A program made the position numbers and the translations under genes. 64,000 nt of DNA from Larimichthys crocea (lineage: Eukaryota; Chordata; Actinopteri; Sciaenidae): the NCBI RefSeq assembly GCF_000972845.2, contig NC_040016.1:9196701-9260700 (forward strand), given 5' to 3'. Each line of letters begins with the position of its first letter. Within the stretch, counting starts at the first letter, position 1. A model generated the notes under the pieces. That model had not been told where the DNA came from. It worked only from the letters and a program-made list of their open reading frames with translations, and ran no database searches. Of the stretch, positions 24,531 to 37,677 are shown piece by piece.

Positions 24531-26984
24531 TAGTCGTTAAACCTTGGTATTTGAACAGATTAGACAAACAAGATATGACGTTGTAATTTGTGACCTTTAG
24601 AGGCGCTGATAGGCAGATTTTGTCACCATTTGGTCAGAACTAATCTAGCTGATTCCCCCTGTTTCCATGTCCAGTCTGTTTTGGTTTCATGCATCTACAC
24701 ATATGAAAGTGGTATTAATGGAATGGAATCAGTGTTTGTTTTTTTATTTCCGAAAAATGCTATAGCGTTCCTTTAAGCATAATTATCAGTAAACTACTTC
24801 TCTCAAACTTACACTTGATAGTAAAGTCTTAACGACATTTGCAGCCATTGTAAGCTGCTATTCTTGGCACATAAGTGAACACAGAATTTCTCAAAATCTC
24901 AAATCTTTTTTTTGTCTTTCTGTGCTAATGAGAATTTTCCATCCTGTTGAACAATAAAACTATATTTTACTGTGCTCTGTTTAACCTGGCTCTATAAGAG
25001 TGAGCAATATTACCTTGAAGGATAGTGCAGTGGTATTCAAGGTAAGTGGAGAATAAACACTGATTACTGTTGGACTGTGCAATGATCAATTTAGTAATTA
25101 ATAGATTTTATAATTCAAATCTAAAACAACAAACAGGGTATATGCCGTGCAGCCTGTTATCTATACTGTATAGCACATGTGTGTCACATATCCCCGCACA
25201 GAGAGCAGACTGAAGGGCACACATCACCTCAGGGTTCAGGGGTCAAGAGGAGCCACACTTCCTGTAGTCTGCACCGTCGAACCCCTGCTGACTGCTTTAC
25301 TGGCTCTCTCATTGTTCAGATTTATCATCCCTGCCATTGATGTGGCCTCTCGCAGAGGCCATTAAAGACCAAAGAGCATCACCCCAAACCAGATGTTTCA
25401 CCTGACAAAGTCCTCGGTGCAGTCTGTCACTGAAATATACAAAGTGAATGAAAGACTGATGGCCTCATGGATAATATTTAGAAGGCATAGGCCAACATAA
25501 AGAACCCCGGCAAGTAAAAATATCTGTGGAAGACATTCCTGCTATGGTTTTAATTTGAACAAACACATCCTCCATTCGAAGAATAATGCATACTGTATAT
25601 TATAAACTGATAGATGATGTGAAAGACAGACGCTTTGTGCGAGAGCTTCAGATGTTAAAGCAGTCTGTTCGGCAAAATGAATACGTTTAGGTCATGTTAC
25701 AATAATGAATAAACCATACCATGAAGTAGCAGGTTTTATATAATAGGAAGGCTGCTGCAGAGGATACTAAATCTGTAATCTGGCATTATTGGTTATAACT
25801 TTTTGTGCTACTAAAGATATGTTGTCAGCTAACCAGTATTTATATTTTGTTTATACAATTTTTTTTGGGATCTGTACATGGAACACTTGGCAATGCTGAA
25901 AGGACTGCAAGGGTGATAAAAATAGTGGCTAAAACCTTAAAAGGCCTAAAGTCTCAACAAAATTTAAATGGATATTATTTTTTGAGACCCACAAAGAACC
26001 TAAACATTGTGAGGGTAATGTCCCCACTTCACCACCAGCAGCTTAAAGACAAGGATAGCATACAACATGTATTTCACCCATAATTTAGCTGTCAGAACAA
26101 CTCATTCTGGAGTTATTTCTGTGTTTTTGTGACGTTCTGTGGGGGCAACTCTGCGCTTGTTGTGGGTGAGAAAAAGTCCCATGAGGTCAAAGAAAAAAGA
26201 GGAAAGATAAAGAAAGTGAGCGACAGAAATAGTGATGCAGAAGAGAATGTGAGAAAGGGAAAAAGAGAGCCTGGTGTGGCCTGATGATGTGACATGAAAG
26301 CTCCCTGTCATACTGGAGTCAGGGGTGGAGGATCAGCACCCCTGCTGCTGCATGCTGGGCTACAGAAGGAGGACGTGGCTGCAGAGTCAAGGGGGTGGCT
26401 AATGTGATCACATCAACCCTATTAGGAGGGTGCATGTGGAGAAAAGCAGCTGTACACAAAGGAGCACAGTATTCACTTCTTTGCTCTGATAGAGGAGAGT
26501 GTTCAAAATACCAGTGTGATAATGACATTAGCATGTAATCAAAGGCAGCAGTTCAGGCTTTGCTCCCATTGCAGATGATGTCCATTCATACTTGTGATGA
26601 TAGCATGGTGGGGCAGGGCAGTAAAGAATCAACATCTCTGCCTCTTTGACTCTTTGCTCATTAGATTTAGATGGGGAAAAAACAAAACAATGAGGACCTA
26701 CTCTGGAAATGAAATCCTCTTTGAAGGAGGTGTGTCAGATGACATTTTGCTGACGCTATTAGAAATCCTCGAAATAGGATAATTCCCAATTAACACCTCT
26801 GGGTTTCGCAGCTGTGTTCTGACGCAGTGTGACTGACTAAGCATAGACAGTACGTGCTCGGGACAAAAACAACAAATTGTGTCATGAGAGTTAACATGAA
26901 ATCAACACATCACATGACACACTTCAACACAGGCCCTGCGGGTGTAAAAATGATTTTTTTTATACTGACTGGCAATGTTCTGAG

Positions 26985-27320
26985 AGGATTAGTTTGACAT
27001 TTTGTCAAAAACTTACATGACTTCAATGAGAAGATTGATTCCACACTCATGTGTCTAAATCCAAATTCAAAAGCCTGTTATCTTAACTTAGTTTAGAAAG
27101 AGTGGAAACAGAGGGGACCAACTCCAGCTAACAGCATCATAATGGCACATTATACCCTGTTTGTTTGTTTGTTTTAATGTTTTATGTGCCTGATTATTTT
27201 TTCTTTCTTTTCTCTTTAGTCTTTACTCTAAGCTTAGTTAAGATAAGATAAACTAGGACCGATTGCTGTAGGTTAATATTTATCGCACAGATATAAGAGT
27301 GGTATCTACCTTCTCGTCTG
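26985..27320. repeat. Dispersed percomorph repeat, copy 3, with inverted ends
   Basis: The left part reads TTAGTTTGACATTTTG...GAGAAGATTGATTCCACACTCATG. The right part carries AAGAGTGGTATCTACCTTCTCGTC, the same block in opposite orientation. The segment can therefore fold back, as expected for a MITE or for two copies inserted in opposite directions. It contains no gene. Confidence 0.5.
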
Positions 27321-28434
27321 TCTATCTATAAGAAAGGGAAGAAGCACTGCCAAATTGCAGAAGTACACCGTTAAAGAACAAATCGTTGTTGTTTTTTTTC
27401 CACTTTGATTGAAAGAGAGTCTCATCTGGAACCATGATAAAAACCCAGTCCTGGCCTGGTTCAGCTGAACTTGCAGTAAAAACATCAAACACAGCATGCT
27501 TGTGGGTTTACCACTCAGTAGGAATGTGAATGTTAATTGCAGCTGAGCCAGTATATTTGATCTGTACTAAGCGACATGCATTACTCAGCCTCGGAGAGCG
27601 ACAGATCGCTGAAAACCTGCCAAGAGCATGAGCCTGAGTTCACTGTGTAAACACTGGCATTATCTGGGGTTTATTTGCTCTAGTTTGGCTGATGTATGTG
27701 TTTGTATTCAAATACAGAAGGTGAAAAGGCAGTTCAGATAACAGGAATGGGACAGAAATCGACTCCTGATTAGATCACATGGAGTTTATGTGATTAATAG
27801 TGCTGATAAGATTATGCAGAGGTGAACGAGGGCTGTTATTTGAGCTGCTATATTGCAGAGGAGACCCCAATGGGAGACTCAATTGTCATATATATTGTGC
27901 CAGACATGCATCTTTTTATGCAGTGTCTCAGTGGATGAAAAACAAGCGCTTCTTTCCTGCATATTTTATCATGTCTCAGGTCTGAGTCAGAGGTTTTGCT
28001 CTCTTGCAAAGTCAAAAAGACTTTCACTTTTGTCATGGGTTATAGGCACTGTGTTTGGGGGGAGGGTTGATGGCTGGGTGGTGGGTGGGTGGGTGGTGAC
28101 AGGTCACAAGGGACCACAGAGGTGACAGAGCTCAGCGGCAGAGTAATTAGCAACACAGTGGTCAGCCTGTGCTGTCAGATGTAAAAACCGCTGTACTGTT
28201 CGGCCCTGCAGCTACACAGACACAACGGTGCCACAGGTCAGCACGACTGCCGTGGTCATAAAGAGGTCGACATCACAAGCTTCCGGTGTGTGTGTGTGCG
28301 CCTTTGTGTCGCTGCGTCATAGATCACATGATAAAGACAGCATTACGTCACTCAGATTTGTGATGCTTTTTAGCCAAGTCTTCTCTGTATTTGTGTTTTT
28401 TTCCCTCTTCATCTCAAGCATAATTGCATAACTA

Positions 28435-28752
28435 TAGGCTGAAACTATGGTGGTTTTCATCATTGACTCATTTCATAATGAATTTAGCGATCATTTTGTC
28501 TAGAAAATAATTGAAAATGTCCACCACAATTTCCCTAAAGCCAAAAGTGACATATTCAAATTGCAGTCCCAGACAGCACAAAGATATTCAGCTTACGATC
28601 TTATATACTGTAAGACAAAGAAAAGCAGAAAATTCTCAAATTTAAGAAACTGGAACCAACAAATGTGTAATATCCTCGCTTGAAATATGATTAAAACAAT
28701 CATCAAAATAGTTGCTGATTAGTTTTTGTTGATTGACTATCTTTCAGTTCTA
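28435..28752. mobile_element. MITE with GGCTGAAAC-type inverted ends, ~318 bp
   Basis: It starts TAGGCTGAAACTA and ends TTTCAGTTCTA, an imperfect inverted pair. The inside matches, in order, a very common percomorph MITE that I recognise: AAATGTCCACCACAATTTCCC, AAAGATATTCAG, AAGACAAAGAAAAGCAG, GAAACTGGAACCA and TCAAAATAGTTGCTGATTA. It is non-coding and probably hAT-derived. No clear target duplication is visible. Confidence 0.75.
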
Positions 28753-30780
28753 AAGGAACTTTATTAACATGATATCGACAAATAATCATCAAGCTCTACC
28801 AGCCTAAATAGTGCCATGGCAACATTTCAGTGGACTATTGATTCATTTTGTTGTACACTGAAATTATAAAACAGTTGAAATCTGCAAAAAAAATACCCAA
28901 ATATTTGTGGTTCTCATTGTTTGCCAGTGTTACAGCTGACATAACTTGACAGTCTTTGGCCATTCTAGCCATTCAACGAGGCTGTATTTCGGTACATCGG
29001 TAAAATGCCAACCATGTTCAGAATCCTTGCACATAAGCTAACTAACATTTGCTAATTGGCACTAAAGTGCAGCTGCAGTTAATGGAAATGTCATTAAGTA
29101 TTTTGTCATTAATTATTTTAGCCTGGCAAAAACTACACAAAACAATCTGGCAGGGATCAAGTGGAAATTGACTAGTATATATACACTGAGGGGCTAATGA
29201 GCAAATGGACTGCAGGTGAGGAGATGGGCGGGGAAACCAGGTGAGGGAAATGAGCTGATTGCATGGAAGAAAGGTGGGATCTGAAATGACAGGAGAGTTA
29301 GTAATGAGACATGGAACCAATTAAGACAAACAGAGTGTAACTACGTTATACATTTCAGTCTGGATCTCTGGACATTTAAAATATCCATCTAGTCTCAGGG
29401 CCAATTTTTATTGAACACTAACCTTTTAACTGGCATGCATAAGTGAAGTAACTGATACCAGTGATATTTTTCCCACGCTGCTTCCTGCCTGCCCTTTTCC
29501 CCTGCATCACTGGGCTGGTTCAGCAGGTCTAAAGTCTCACTGGAGTTCCCACACTGCTGTGCCTTGGGTGTAATAGTGATCCATCCCGTTTCCTGACTCA
29601 ATCTTCTGTTATCCTGCCGTTTACATCCTTGTTAAGGGACAGAAGGCGTGGCAGCAGGTAGAGGAGGGACCGCGGGTTATTTTAAGACTGATCTGCAGTG
29701 GCAGTTTGGTAGAGAGGCCTTGAGGCCAACGATGAATACCTGCAGTAAGTTTCACTTCAGTAAGTGACTTGATGACAACCTCATATGACAACTCAACTGA
29801 CTACTACTGAGAAATTGACTGCCCCAGTGGCACTGTACTATTGGCAAATTTGTCCCCTGACATTTTCAGAAATGTTTGTTTCACTTCAGTTCTCTGTCCT
29901 CCTTGGTGCATCTAATAAAGGACAAACACTTTTATGTGTTCCCAAGCATTACACCAATAAGGTGTGTATGTTAGCTGTCCATTAAATTAGTCAGTTCTTA
30001 AATACTGTTGTCAGATGAGACCAATCAGAGGATCCAACAACAACAGTTACTGCTGTCCATCTGTCTGTGTGACTCTCATTAAAGTAACTGGTTTGATGTG
30101 TGAAGTGATCACTGCTCGGAAGAGTCCAGTTAGAAAACAAAAGTGATGAGTAAAATAAAGGCAAGCGTTCGGTTACACAAACTGTTTTGAGACATAATTA
30201 TTAATCTGAACAATTCAAACTGTTCGTGTGACATGTCACCCAACCTGTCTCACCTTCTTGTGAACCGCTGACTCAGCTAACTGAGTATAGTGAAAGGCCA
30301 CGCTAGGGCTTGAAATTCTGGTTATCAAACGGTAAAAGTGGTTGTTGTTTTTTTGGTTTCATTCTGACTCATAATTCATAATGATATTCATAAACATACA
30401 TAGAACATACTGTATACAGAGAGATAATTTGCCCAAGATCCAAATGGTTTTACACACATTCAAAACCATAATAATATAATAATTCGAAATTCATTAATAA
30501 TAGAATAGAGAATAGAAAATATGCTGTAAAATCAATTCACAGTCACTGTAAGAAAAAAACATTGTTAAAAAGATCACAGTTAATTTAGATCATGAATGAA
30601 TGGTTCTGAATCAGAATAACCAAATATTGTTGGTTCCAGCTTCTAAAATGCAACAAAGCTGATATTCACCCAACAGGCAATAAGGATGGTAACAACAGTA
30701 ATAATCATAATATTTGTCAACATGAAAGTTTTTTTTTGACCTTGGAAATTGTGGTTTAGCAAAACACAATTCAAACTCAA
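28753..30780. other. Gene-free stretch
   Basis: This is AT-rich DNA without a recognisable gene or a defined repeat. Confidence 0.5.
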
Positions 30781-31054
30781 GGTCCACTTTCTAGCTTTGT
30801 CCAGAGCTTTCAACAGCTACTGAGCTCACATGCCAGCGACAATTTCCCAGAACAAGAATGAATTTCATGCTTAACTTTCATCAAAAAAGAAAGATCAACC
30901 TGCAGGACATACAAGTTCAGTAGCTCAGTTCCATTGAGAAGCTACTGAACTTGTATGTCAACAGGTTGATCTCCAATGACATATAAGCAAACGCCAATGC
31001 TGATGAAGACCAATTGTATGGTTGAAAGCTCTGCAAAAAACTTGTAAGTGGACC
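30781..31054. mobile_element. 274-bp fold-back (MITE-like) element
   Basis: The segment starts GGTCCACTTTCTAGCTTTG and ends with AAGTGGACC. Further in, CAGAGCTTTCAAC pairs with GTTGAAAGCTCTG. The core (30,893-30,971) is a near-perfect hairpin of about 33 bp per arm, GATCAACCTG...ACAAGTTCAGTAGCT against AGCTACTGAACTTGT...CAGGTTGATC. Overall it is an almost complete inverted repeat without coding capacity, which is the structure of a fold-back or MITE element. Confidence 0.85.
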
Positions 31055-31116
31055 AGGATTTGGGATTGTTTTGTGAAACTATACAGTATATATTTGATTT
31101 GGTCAATTATAATTAG

Positions 31117-31610
31117 TTAGGTTCATAATGGATGTGTATTGCGCAGAATGTTTGCCCTAGAGTGGGTGACATCATTAATCTTCCGCCCTTTTTTGCCGAT
31201 TAATACGGCCCACAGCGGTGAGAGGACCCCAACAAATTATATATTAAAACGTGCGTCTTGATCCCGAATCCCGTGCTATTACTTCTCTAATTTCTCATAG
31301 GAATGAATGGGAAACCCACCCGCAAAAAAAAATTTCAACAGACATTTTCAACAATGAACTGCTCTGGTATACTTACACAGAGAGACTTCATTTAAACTTT
31401 AAATTGTAGGTACTTTTGCCTTCTCATCCGTGATTCACTTCACTTATCGACAACTTTTACCGTTTTTAAACTATCAAGGCCTAAAGATGAGCAGGTTTTT
31501 AGTCAAATTTCTGGGTTCATAATGGGTGTGTATTGCAGGTTTTTAGTCAAATTTCTGGGTTCATAATGGGTGTGTATTGCGCAAAATGTTTGAGCTAGAG
31601 TGAATGACAT
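31117..31610 (+). repeat. Repeated GGTTCATAATGG unit, including a perfect 44-bp tandem
   Basis: A unit containing TTCATAATGGRTGTGTATTGCGCARAATGTTTG occurs near 31,119 and again near 31,559. The second occurrence is preceded by a perfect 44-bp tandem duplication (31,491-31,534 and 31,535-31,578, starting GCAGGTTTTTAGTC). These are fragments of a dispersed non-coding repeat, with the tandem either recent or an assembly overlap. Confidence 0.8.
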
Positions 31611-31800
31611 CATCAGTTAGAGTGAGGAGCAGAGAGAAAAATCAGTGAAAAAATAAAACGTATTCGACTACCGTGGCCTCAAATGCCCCACTACAGACAT
31701 GATTTATACATAGAAACGTAGAGGACATTACAAGTAAATGATCAGCTAACCCCCTCTCAAATATACTTTCGTTTAATTCAACATCCCAATAAGAAAATCA

Positions 31801-31852
31801 CCCTCCCCCCCACCCCCCTCCCCCCCCCCCTCCCCCCCCCCCTCCCCCTCTC
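31801..31852 (+). repeat. C-rich tract next to the palindrome's left edge
   Basis: About 50 bp of CCCCCT/CCCCCA repeats. The complementary strand has many G-runs and could form G-quadruplexes. Mirror homology with the right arm begins only about 20 bp further right, so this tract marks or caused the breakpoint. Confidence 0.9.
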
Positions 31853-34800
31853 TCCGCGCTGGCACCATGCCCTTATATACTGGCCATTGAGATAAAGTGC
31901 TTTCCACTTGTGGTGGTTATGTCCACACTTACCATTATTCATTATTATTCATTTAGATTTTCTTCTCTGATTATTGAATTAACGAGTGGAACATGCAGAT
32001 ATTTGTTGCCTGTTTCTCAGCTCGGGGCCATTGAAATCCCTGGAGCGAGGGCATTTGTTTGAGCTACCATATGGTTAAGATCACACAAACCATCTTATCT
32101 GAATAACAAGCACTAATATGCCCCAAAGAATCTACCACATATACACAAAAAACGGTTGAGATGTAGATAGGGGGCAAGACGCCAACTCAGACGGTGACTG
32201 GATAAACAAAACTTGTCGGCGCGTCTTGTGAAGTTCTTGTTAAAACATATACATGCACAATATTGTTATAGAAAACAATGAGATTAATAAGGAACCATAG
32301 ATGCAAATGTGCGAGCTTTCATCTTCACAGAACATATACTTGACAGAAGCTTTAAATGTTTGTCACATTAATCCCATAAAAGAATTTTATACCTTTGTTT
32401 TAGTGTTAGAAAGTGTCTTTTTGCGTTTAATTAACATGAGTTTGTGTCTTAAATATAAAATCATGAGAGCTTCTGTATGGGTAAAACCTTACAAGCCGAC
32501 AACTCCGAGATCACTGGTGCTTTTTCAGTTAAATCACATTAACTGGTTTGAATCGGAATCTCATTTACTGCGAGGGCGTTACTCCTGTGGCTTACAGGCA
32601 GGCATACAACACACTTTTAAAGGAGTATGCGGGTGACCAAAGTCAAGGCATACAATAGTGATTTACCTAAAGCAACTAATTACACGTGTATATATAAAGA
32701 TCAAAAATAAAATGGGCAAATTAGAAGATAGCCCATAAATAAAAAACAATAAAAACTAGCGCAGATTCAAGCCTGACAAACACACCAATGAGTATGAGGA
32801 AAAGATTTAACCCAGCACGGAACTTTCTTAGAGGGCACCCTGCAGGTCTACATCAGAAAGACTCTACCGTCCAGCTCTTTCAACCAGTAAACTCCCGAGG
32901 CCATCTTCCGTTTGTTTGTGTATCCACGAGAAAAAAAGAAAACTGTTTCTCTAGGTTCTGTACAATTTGGAACACGTTCTTTTTCCGAGTGAAGGGAACA
33001 CAAACGGATTCACTGCACGTGACGGTTGCGTGAACGTTTTAAACAAACTTTTTGCATTGTGAGAAAGTTTGTTGCAATAAATAATTTCAAACTTACAAGC
33101 CAACAGCTACAATAACATATCGTGAATTGTTAAATTTTGTGCTTTAACCATGACCTGAGAATGCTTGGACCTTAGTTGTCTTACCGTGGGATCTGAAAGG
33201 CTGAACACAATACAATAGACTAGATTAAAACTACTAATTAGTGATGTCAGGTACTGTGTTTCGGTGCTCAGACTTGGTTGTCTACGTTTATCTTTAAGAC
33301 TGTAACTCAAAAGCTGAGGACAAACATCAGATGATTATAAAATCAATAGTGTTTTTCTGACAGAAGCAAATTATCATGACCTTAATGGCTATGGGCTTGT
33401 GTAAGGACACCACCTCACCTAATAAGTAATCCATTAGGCACTCAGGGGGAGCAGAACTTAAAGGTCAGCCTGTTTGAAAATTGCAAATTACATCACATTT
33501 CCATTGAGCCCCTCTGGAGTACTTCATTAACTGCATAGTGTGGAGTGTATTACTGGTGGACGTGAGTGGAGGGCACCATCCTTCAAAAGGTTTTTTTTTT
33601 TGTTTGTTTTTTTTTGGAGAACATAATGTTGGTATAAGTGAAAGTTGCTGGAGCTTCCTGGAAACCTGCACCTCTGTCTAACTGTGCTCTGTTACTGTTG
33701 CATGTTGTGAAGCTTTATGTGGAAAATGCTTGTCAAAGACAGAGATCAGAAGGAAAGTATTTTTTTTTTCGTTTAGAGAGTAATAACGAGTGTAGGGACG
33801 AATAAAAACATTTATAGACTGTTCCTACTGTCGGACTGGAAGATTTAAATGTGATCAATTGATTTAAACTTTAATATGATGCCAAAGATTGTATTTGCGC
33901 TGACTTACAGTGTTGTGTTAGTTCAAGCGTTAAGCAGGCTTAGAACATGTCAAAGTACCTCTATGTCATTGCTATGACTTGCTGTGGAGGAACAAATCTG
34001 CCACTTGAACAGCAGGGCCACCATCAGATCTGGCATTACCACCAACAGTAATGAACAGAGTGCATTCCTCTCTAGCCCATCAGATTTGCATAACATCACC
34101 ATCATTGCTGTGAATGGAAGGGAGTGAGGCCTAAATGACCGTAGGGCTACAGCTCAAGCAATCTTAGGTTGCGATTATTTACATTTACATTTAGGTATTT
34201 TGTTACCACCTGATCAGTGTCCCAGCAGAAAAACACCTAGACTGAGGTAAATGGCAACACAATGTCGACTTGTAAATAAAACAAAATAGAATATAAACAA
34301 ATACATTCGTCAAGATGACAGAAAATTATTCTTACTGTAAAATAAAAATTAAAAAATAAGTCCTTGACTGAGTCCAGCCCTTCAATGTGCAAATGTGATT
34401 TCTATTCTAGTTTTATGATCATACAACTGGAATGCATTTTGGGCTTGTTGATCAAAGCGTTTAGTTGAATGAGGTTCGCCTTGGGGTTTGGCAAAACTGT
34501 CCTTTTGATAGCATCAGCTGATTTGCATGAGTTCTTAGCTATCTAATGCCAATTAATTTAATCCTGGACACCCAGGGACAAGCTAAAAAACCTACTGCAT
34601 GATCTCAAGATCTTTACCCGTTTTAATGTCCATTAAAATCATTGCAATACGTTTATTTAATCCTGATTCAACTACTCATTGCACATAATGTAGTCAGTGA
34701 GTGAGTGAATTTCTAATTATCACGCTCGAGTGAAGCATGAGAATTAAATGATAATCTGATAAATTCCTAGATATCCACAGATACATTTCATCCTAGTGAG

Positions 34801-34974
34801 TTTTATTTGCTTATTTTTGCAGTGTGTTAGCTGCCCACAGAGGTGCATTCACAAATGACGTGCTGTGGGTTCCATGCGTCTCTGACTTTGGCTCCTCTCC
34901 GACACGAGTGTGTGTAACTGGCTCAGGCAGAGCGCGGAGCTGTAAAAGGAGGGCGCGAGCGCGTGAAGCGCTTC

Positions 34975-37677
34975 ACTCGGGCACATCTGGCCTCCGTTCA
35001 AGCCGGACTGGATCCATTACCGGTGACACTGTAGCACCCGAATGAACTGAAACGGGTACATTTTAATCTTAATTGAGACAATCTTTATTGACTTGGGACT
35101 CACATACAATTACAACGTTGAGTATCTTTTCTGTTTTTTTACTTTTATTTAAAACATGTTGTGGATTTATTTTATTTTCTTTTATTTCTGTGTTGTGAGA
35201 TCTTGTTTTAAAAGTGTATCCATCTTTTTTCTTGCAGGATCTTGAGTTTGCGATCTGAGAGGAGGAAAAGACCATGGGAGTTTCATCATCTGATTTATAC
35301 TTTACTATAGCAATTCAGAAATAAAACAATTAAAGATTAGTTTAGTATATCATCTATATTTGCGTCTTTAAACTATGGAGAAAAACATCTGCATGATGTG
35401 TATGCCGGATGGCCCACAGCTTGTGAATTCAGTTTGTAGTCAGTAAATGAATGATTGTTCCAGCATATGGAGATGGTTACTAGTTGAAAACAGGCATCGC
35501 GTGGTTTTCATGAGTACGAAAGCAGCATAGTCTCATTTTATGATCAACATGTTCTATGCCAATATTAAATATACATTTAGTTTTTTCGTTTGTTGTTGCT
35601 CCATGCTGGTGTGCCTCAGGGAAATTTCTCAGTTCTTGAACATCTCGCACGAGTTTGGATGAAAACCAAGTCTTGCGTAGTTGTCCTTGCAGCAGGGTTT
35701 CAAATGCTTAATGGACGGAGTTGGACAGAGAGATGAGACCACAGGATGTATTGATGTGCCATTAGAGGTTCATTTTTTTATTGGGTGACACCCTTAACTG
35801 ATTTGGTCCCAGCTCTAAAAATAAGATTAGACTGAAAACGAGCCACATACATTACCATGGTCATAAACCCATAATATTCTGGCTTCACTAGGTGATTTAC
35901 AAAACTCATCTTGTTTCTTTGCTTTTTACGTTCTACTCTTAAACTCCTCCACACCCCACACACCACACCACACACACCACACCCACACACACACACTACA
36001 GTCACATGATCTATTGCCCTGTTTGCGTTTGAGAGTGAGCCACCGTCTGCCTCACTGGCTGATTTAACCATCAGCAGAGTGAGTCAGAGAGGAAACACAA
36101 GTATTTATATTCCTAGCGTTACTTGAATTTCATAGGCAGGCATTGCGGCACCCTTAAAGAGGCAGACCCCTGTGGTTTAAATCAAGATCCAAAAGGGAGC
36201 CCAAGTCAGATGTGCTTGCATCTCTGCACGTGTTTTTACTTTATTCCTGGAGTAGCTCTCAGTTGTGACGGAATAGTGAGGTTAGACATCAGTCTGCCAG
36301 CTCTTCTGTAATAACATCAGAGGGTTTCGTTGAATCACGGCTGAGTCAATAAAAATAGGGCGTTTCACTTGTTGTCGGGTGGTGGTGAAATTAACGGACA
36401 GTTTTGCTTTGTTTTGAAGGAGTGGTCTTTGATTATCAGGCAGGCTGGCCATTCAAATGACAATAAGGGGAAAGGTGCTATCTTCATAGGTTGATGCGTT
36501 ACTGTTGTGCAAGCCTGAGCGCTGAGCCCATGAAGCATTCTTTTGTTACATTTACTCTACTCTTGTTATTTAGAGCCACTCGATGCATTAGTTCTCCTTG
36601 AAAGACTTTGACCATTTCACAGTTATGCCTTTGCTGACTCTCTGATTGCTGACAACATTTGTCTTTACTCGTTTGTCCCCTAGCTCTGCCTACGTGACTT
36701 CAAGCGGATTGCCTGGCTGGGGAGAGATGCAGTTATATGATGAGGTACACTGCAAGACCTAAAACAACTGCAGACAAAAACCGCCTGCGAGCCAGACCGC
36801 CCCCTGCTCTACCATCAGTACCCAACTCCCAGCTTAGTGCGGCAATCTCCGGGGTGGACACGTGCTGTCACAGCGCAGAGGCATTGCAAAGAGAGACAAC
36901 GCACACGGCTGCGGATGTCGATGCCAGCACGGCCAGGCACTACGACTCGGCCTGCTTGCGCCTGGCGAGTCCTCTGGCAGCGAGGAGGAGGCGATGACAA
37001 GCCGCTGCGCACTCAGTTGGCTAGGCTCTCCCAGCAGTCAGAAAAGTTTGGAGTTGCATTCAGGCTAATCTGACGCATCGTGGCAAGTGAAGGGTGGTTC
37101 TCAGGAGGACGAGGAACGTGCGGGTGTCCTCGTCAGCCTGCCTCCGCACAAACAGAAGCCCCAAGTGACGTATTCGACCCAAATCCACATCTCACGCCTG
37201 TCTGGGAGGTGGACACTCGTTTGCGGTCAGCGACCCAAGGACTGGCACAAACTCTTTATGACCAAGGACGCAAACGCCAGCCTCTGTTCTCGGTGATAAC
37301 AGCTTTGCAGACCTCATACAGAACTGGATGGACTTGCCAGATTGTCCTGGCCCGCTGAGCTGAAACCAATTCAAGACAGAGAATGGAAGAGGTTTCTTTG
37401 TCAACATGAGGAGGAAATTGGCTGGGTTTTCTAAGAGGTAGAGGACAGAGTGAGAATGAGATCCACAGACTCCGCTCGTGTTAACAGAGCGACAAATGCT
37501 CCAAAAAGTCTGTCCTGTCCAGTTGTGCATCACAAGCCAAAGCCCCTTTTTTCCACCAGTCTCACACAGGCATTAATGAACTTGACACGATTTTATCACT
37601 TTGCGGCCCTCATGAAATCAGGCAGCCGGCAGCCAATAATCTGCAAAGATTCATTGGCTACATCTGACTTTTCACTG
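34975..37677 (+). pseudogene. Broken mirror copy of inka1
   Basis: This is the left-arm counterpart of inka1. All gene parts are present but damaged: the CCAAT box of the right copy (GATTGG) reads GACTTTGG; the exon-1 donor ACAA|GTGAGT reads ACAACGTTGAGT; exon 2 (35,238-35,276) loses its GT donor (ATGGGAG instead of ATGGTGAG); the coding exon (36,684-37,677) is 994 nt instead of 981 and shifts frame repeatedly; and the AATAAA after the stop reads AATAAG. Recognisable pieces remain, such as [17 protein letters not shown] near 37,590-37,650. Many changes are one-base insertions, so they may be sequencing errors rather than decay of a true paralogue. Confidence 0.85.
35945..35998 (+). repeat. 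Scrambled CA tract, mirror of a pure (GT)n
   Basis: The tract has CACACC, CCACAC and CACACACAC units with extra C bases, whereas the matching right-arm tract at 56,713-56,748 is a pure TG repeat. It is useful as a marker of poor sequence quality in this arm. Confidence 0.8.

Larger units (their letters stand above)
17533..28434. other. Gene-free stretch with scattered repeats
   Basis: I find no exon that I can defend in this 11-kb stretch. It holds dispersed repeat copies (listed separately), a pyrimidine-rich tract at about 18,560-18,660 and a perfect tandem duplication at 19,055. It may be intergenic or deep intron of a gene outside the window. Confidence 0.5.

Noticed and set aside
34824..35045. 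73-codon frame at the left-arm inka1 promoter
   Set aside because: It overlaps the damaged promoter and non-coding exon; GC-rich composition explains the lack of stops.
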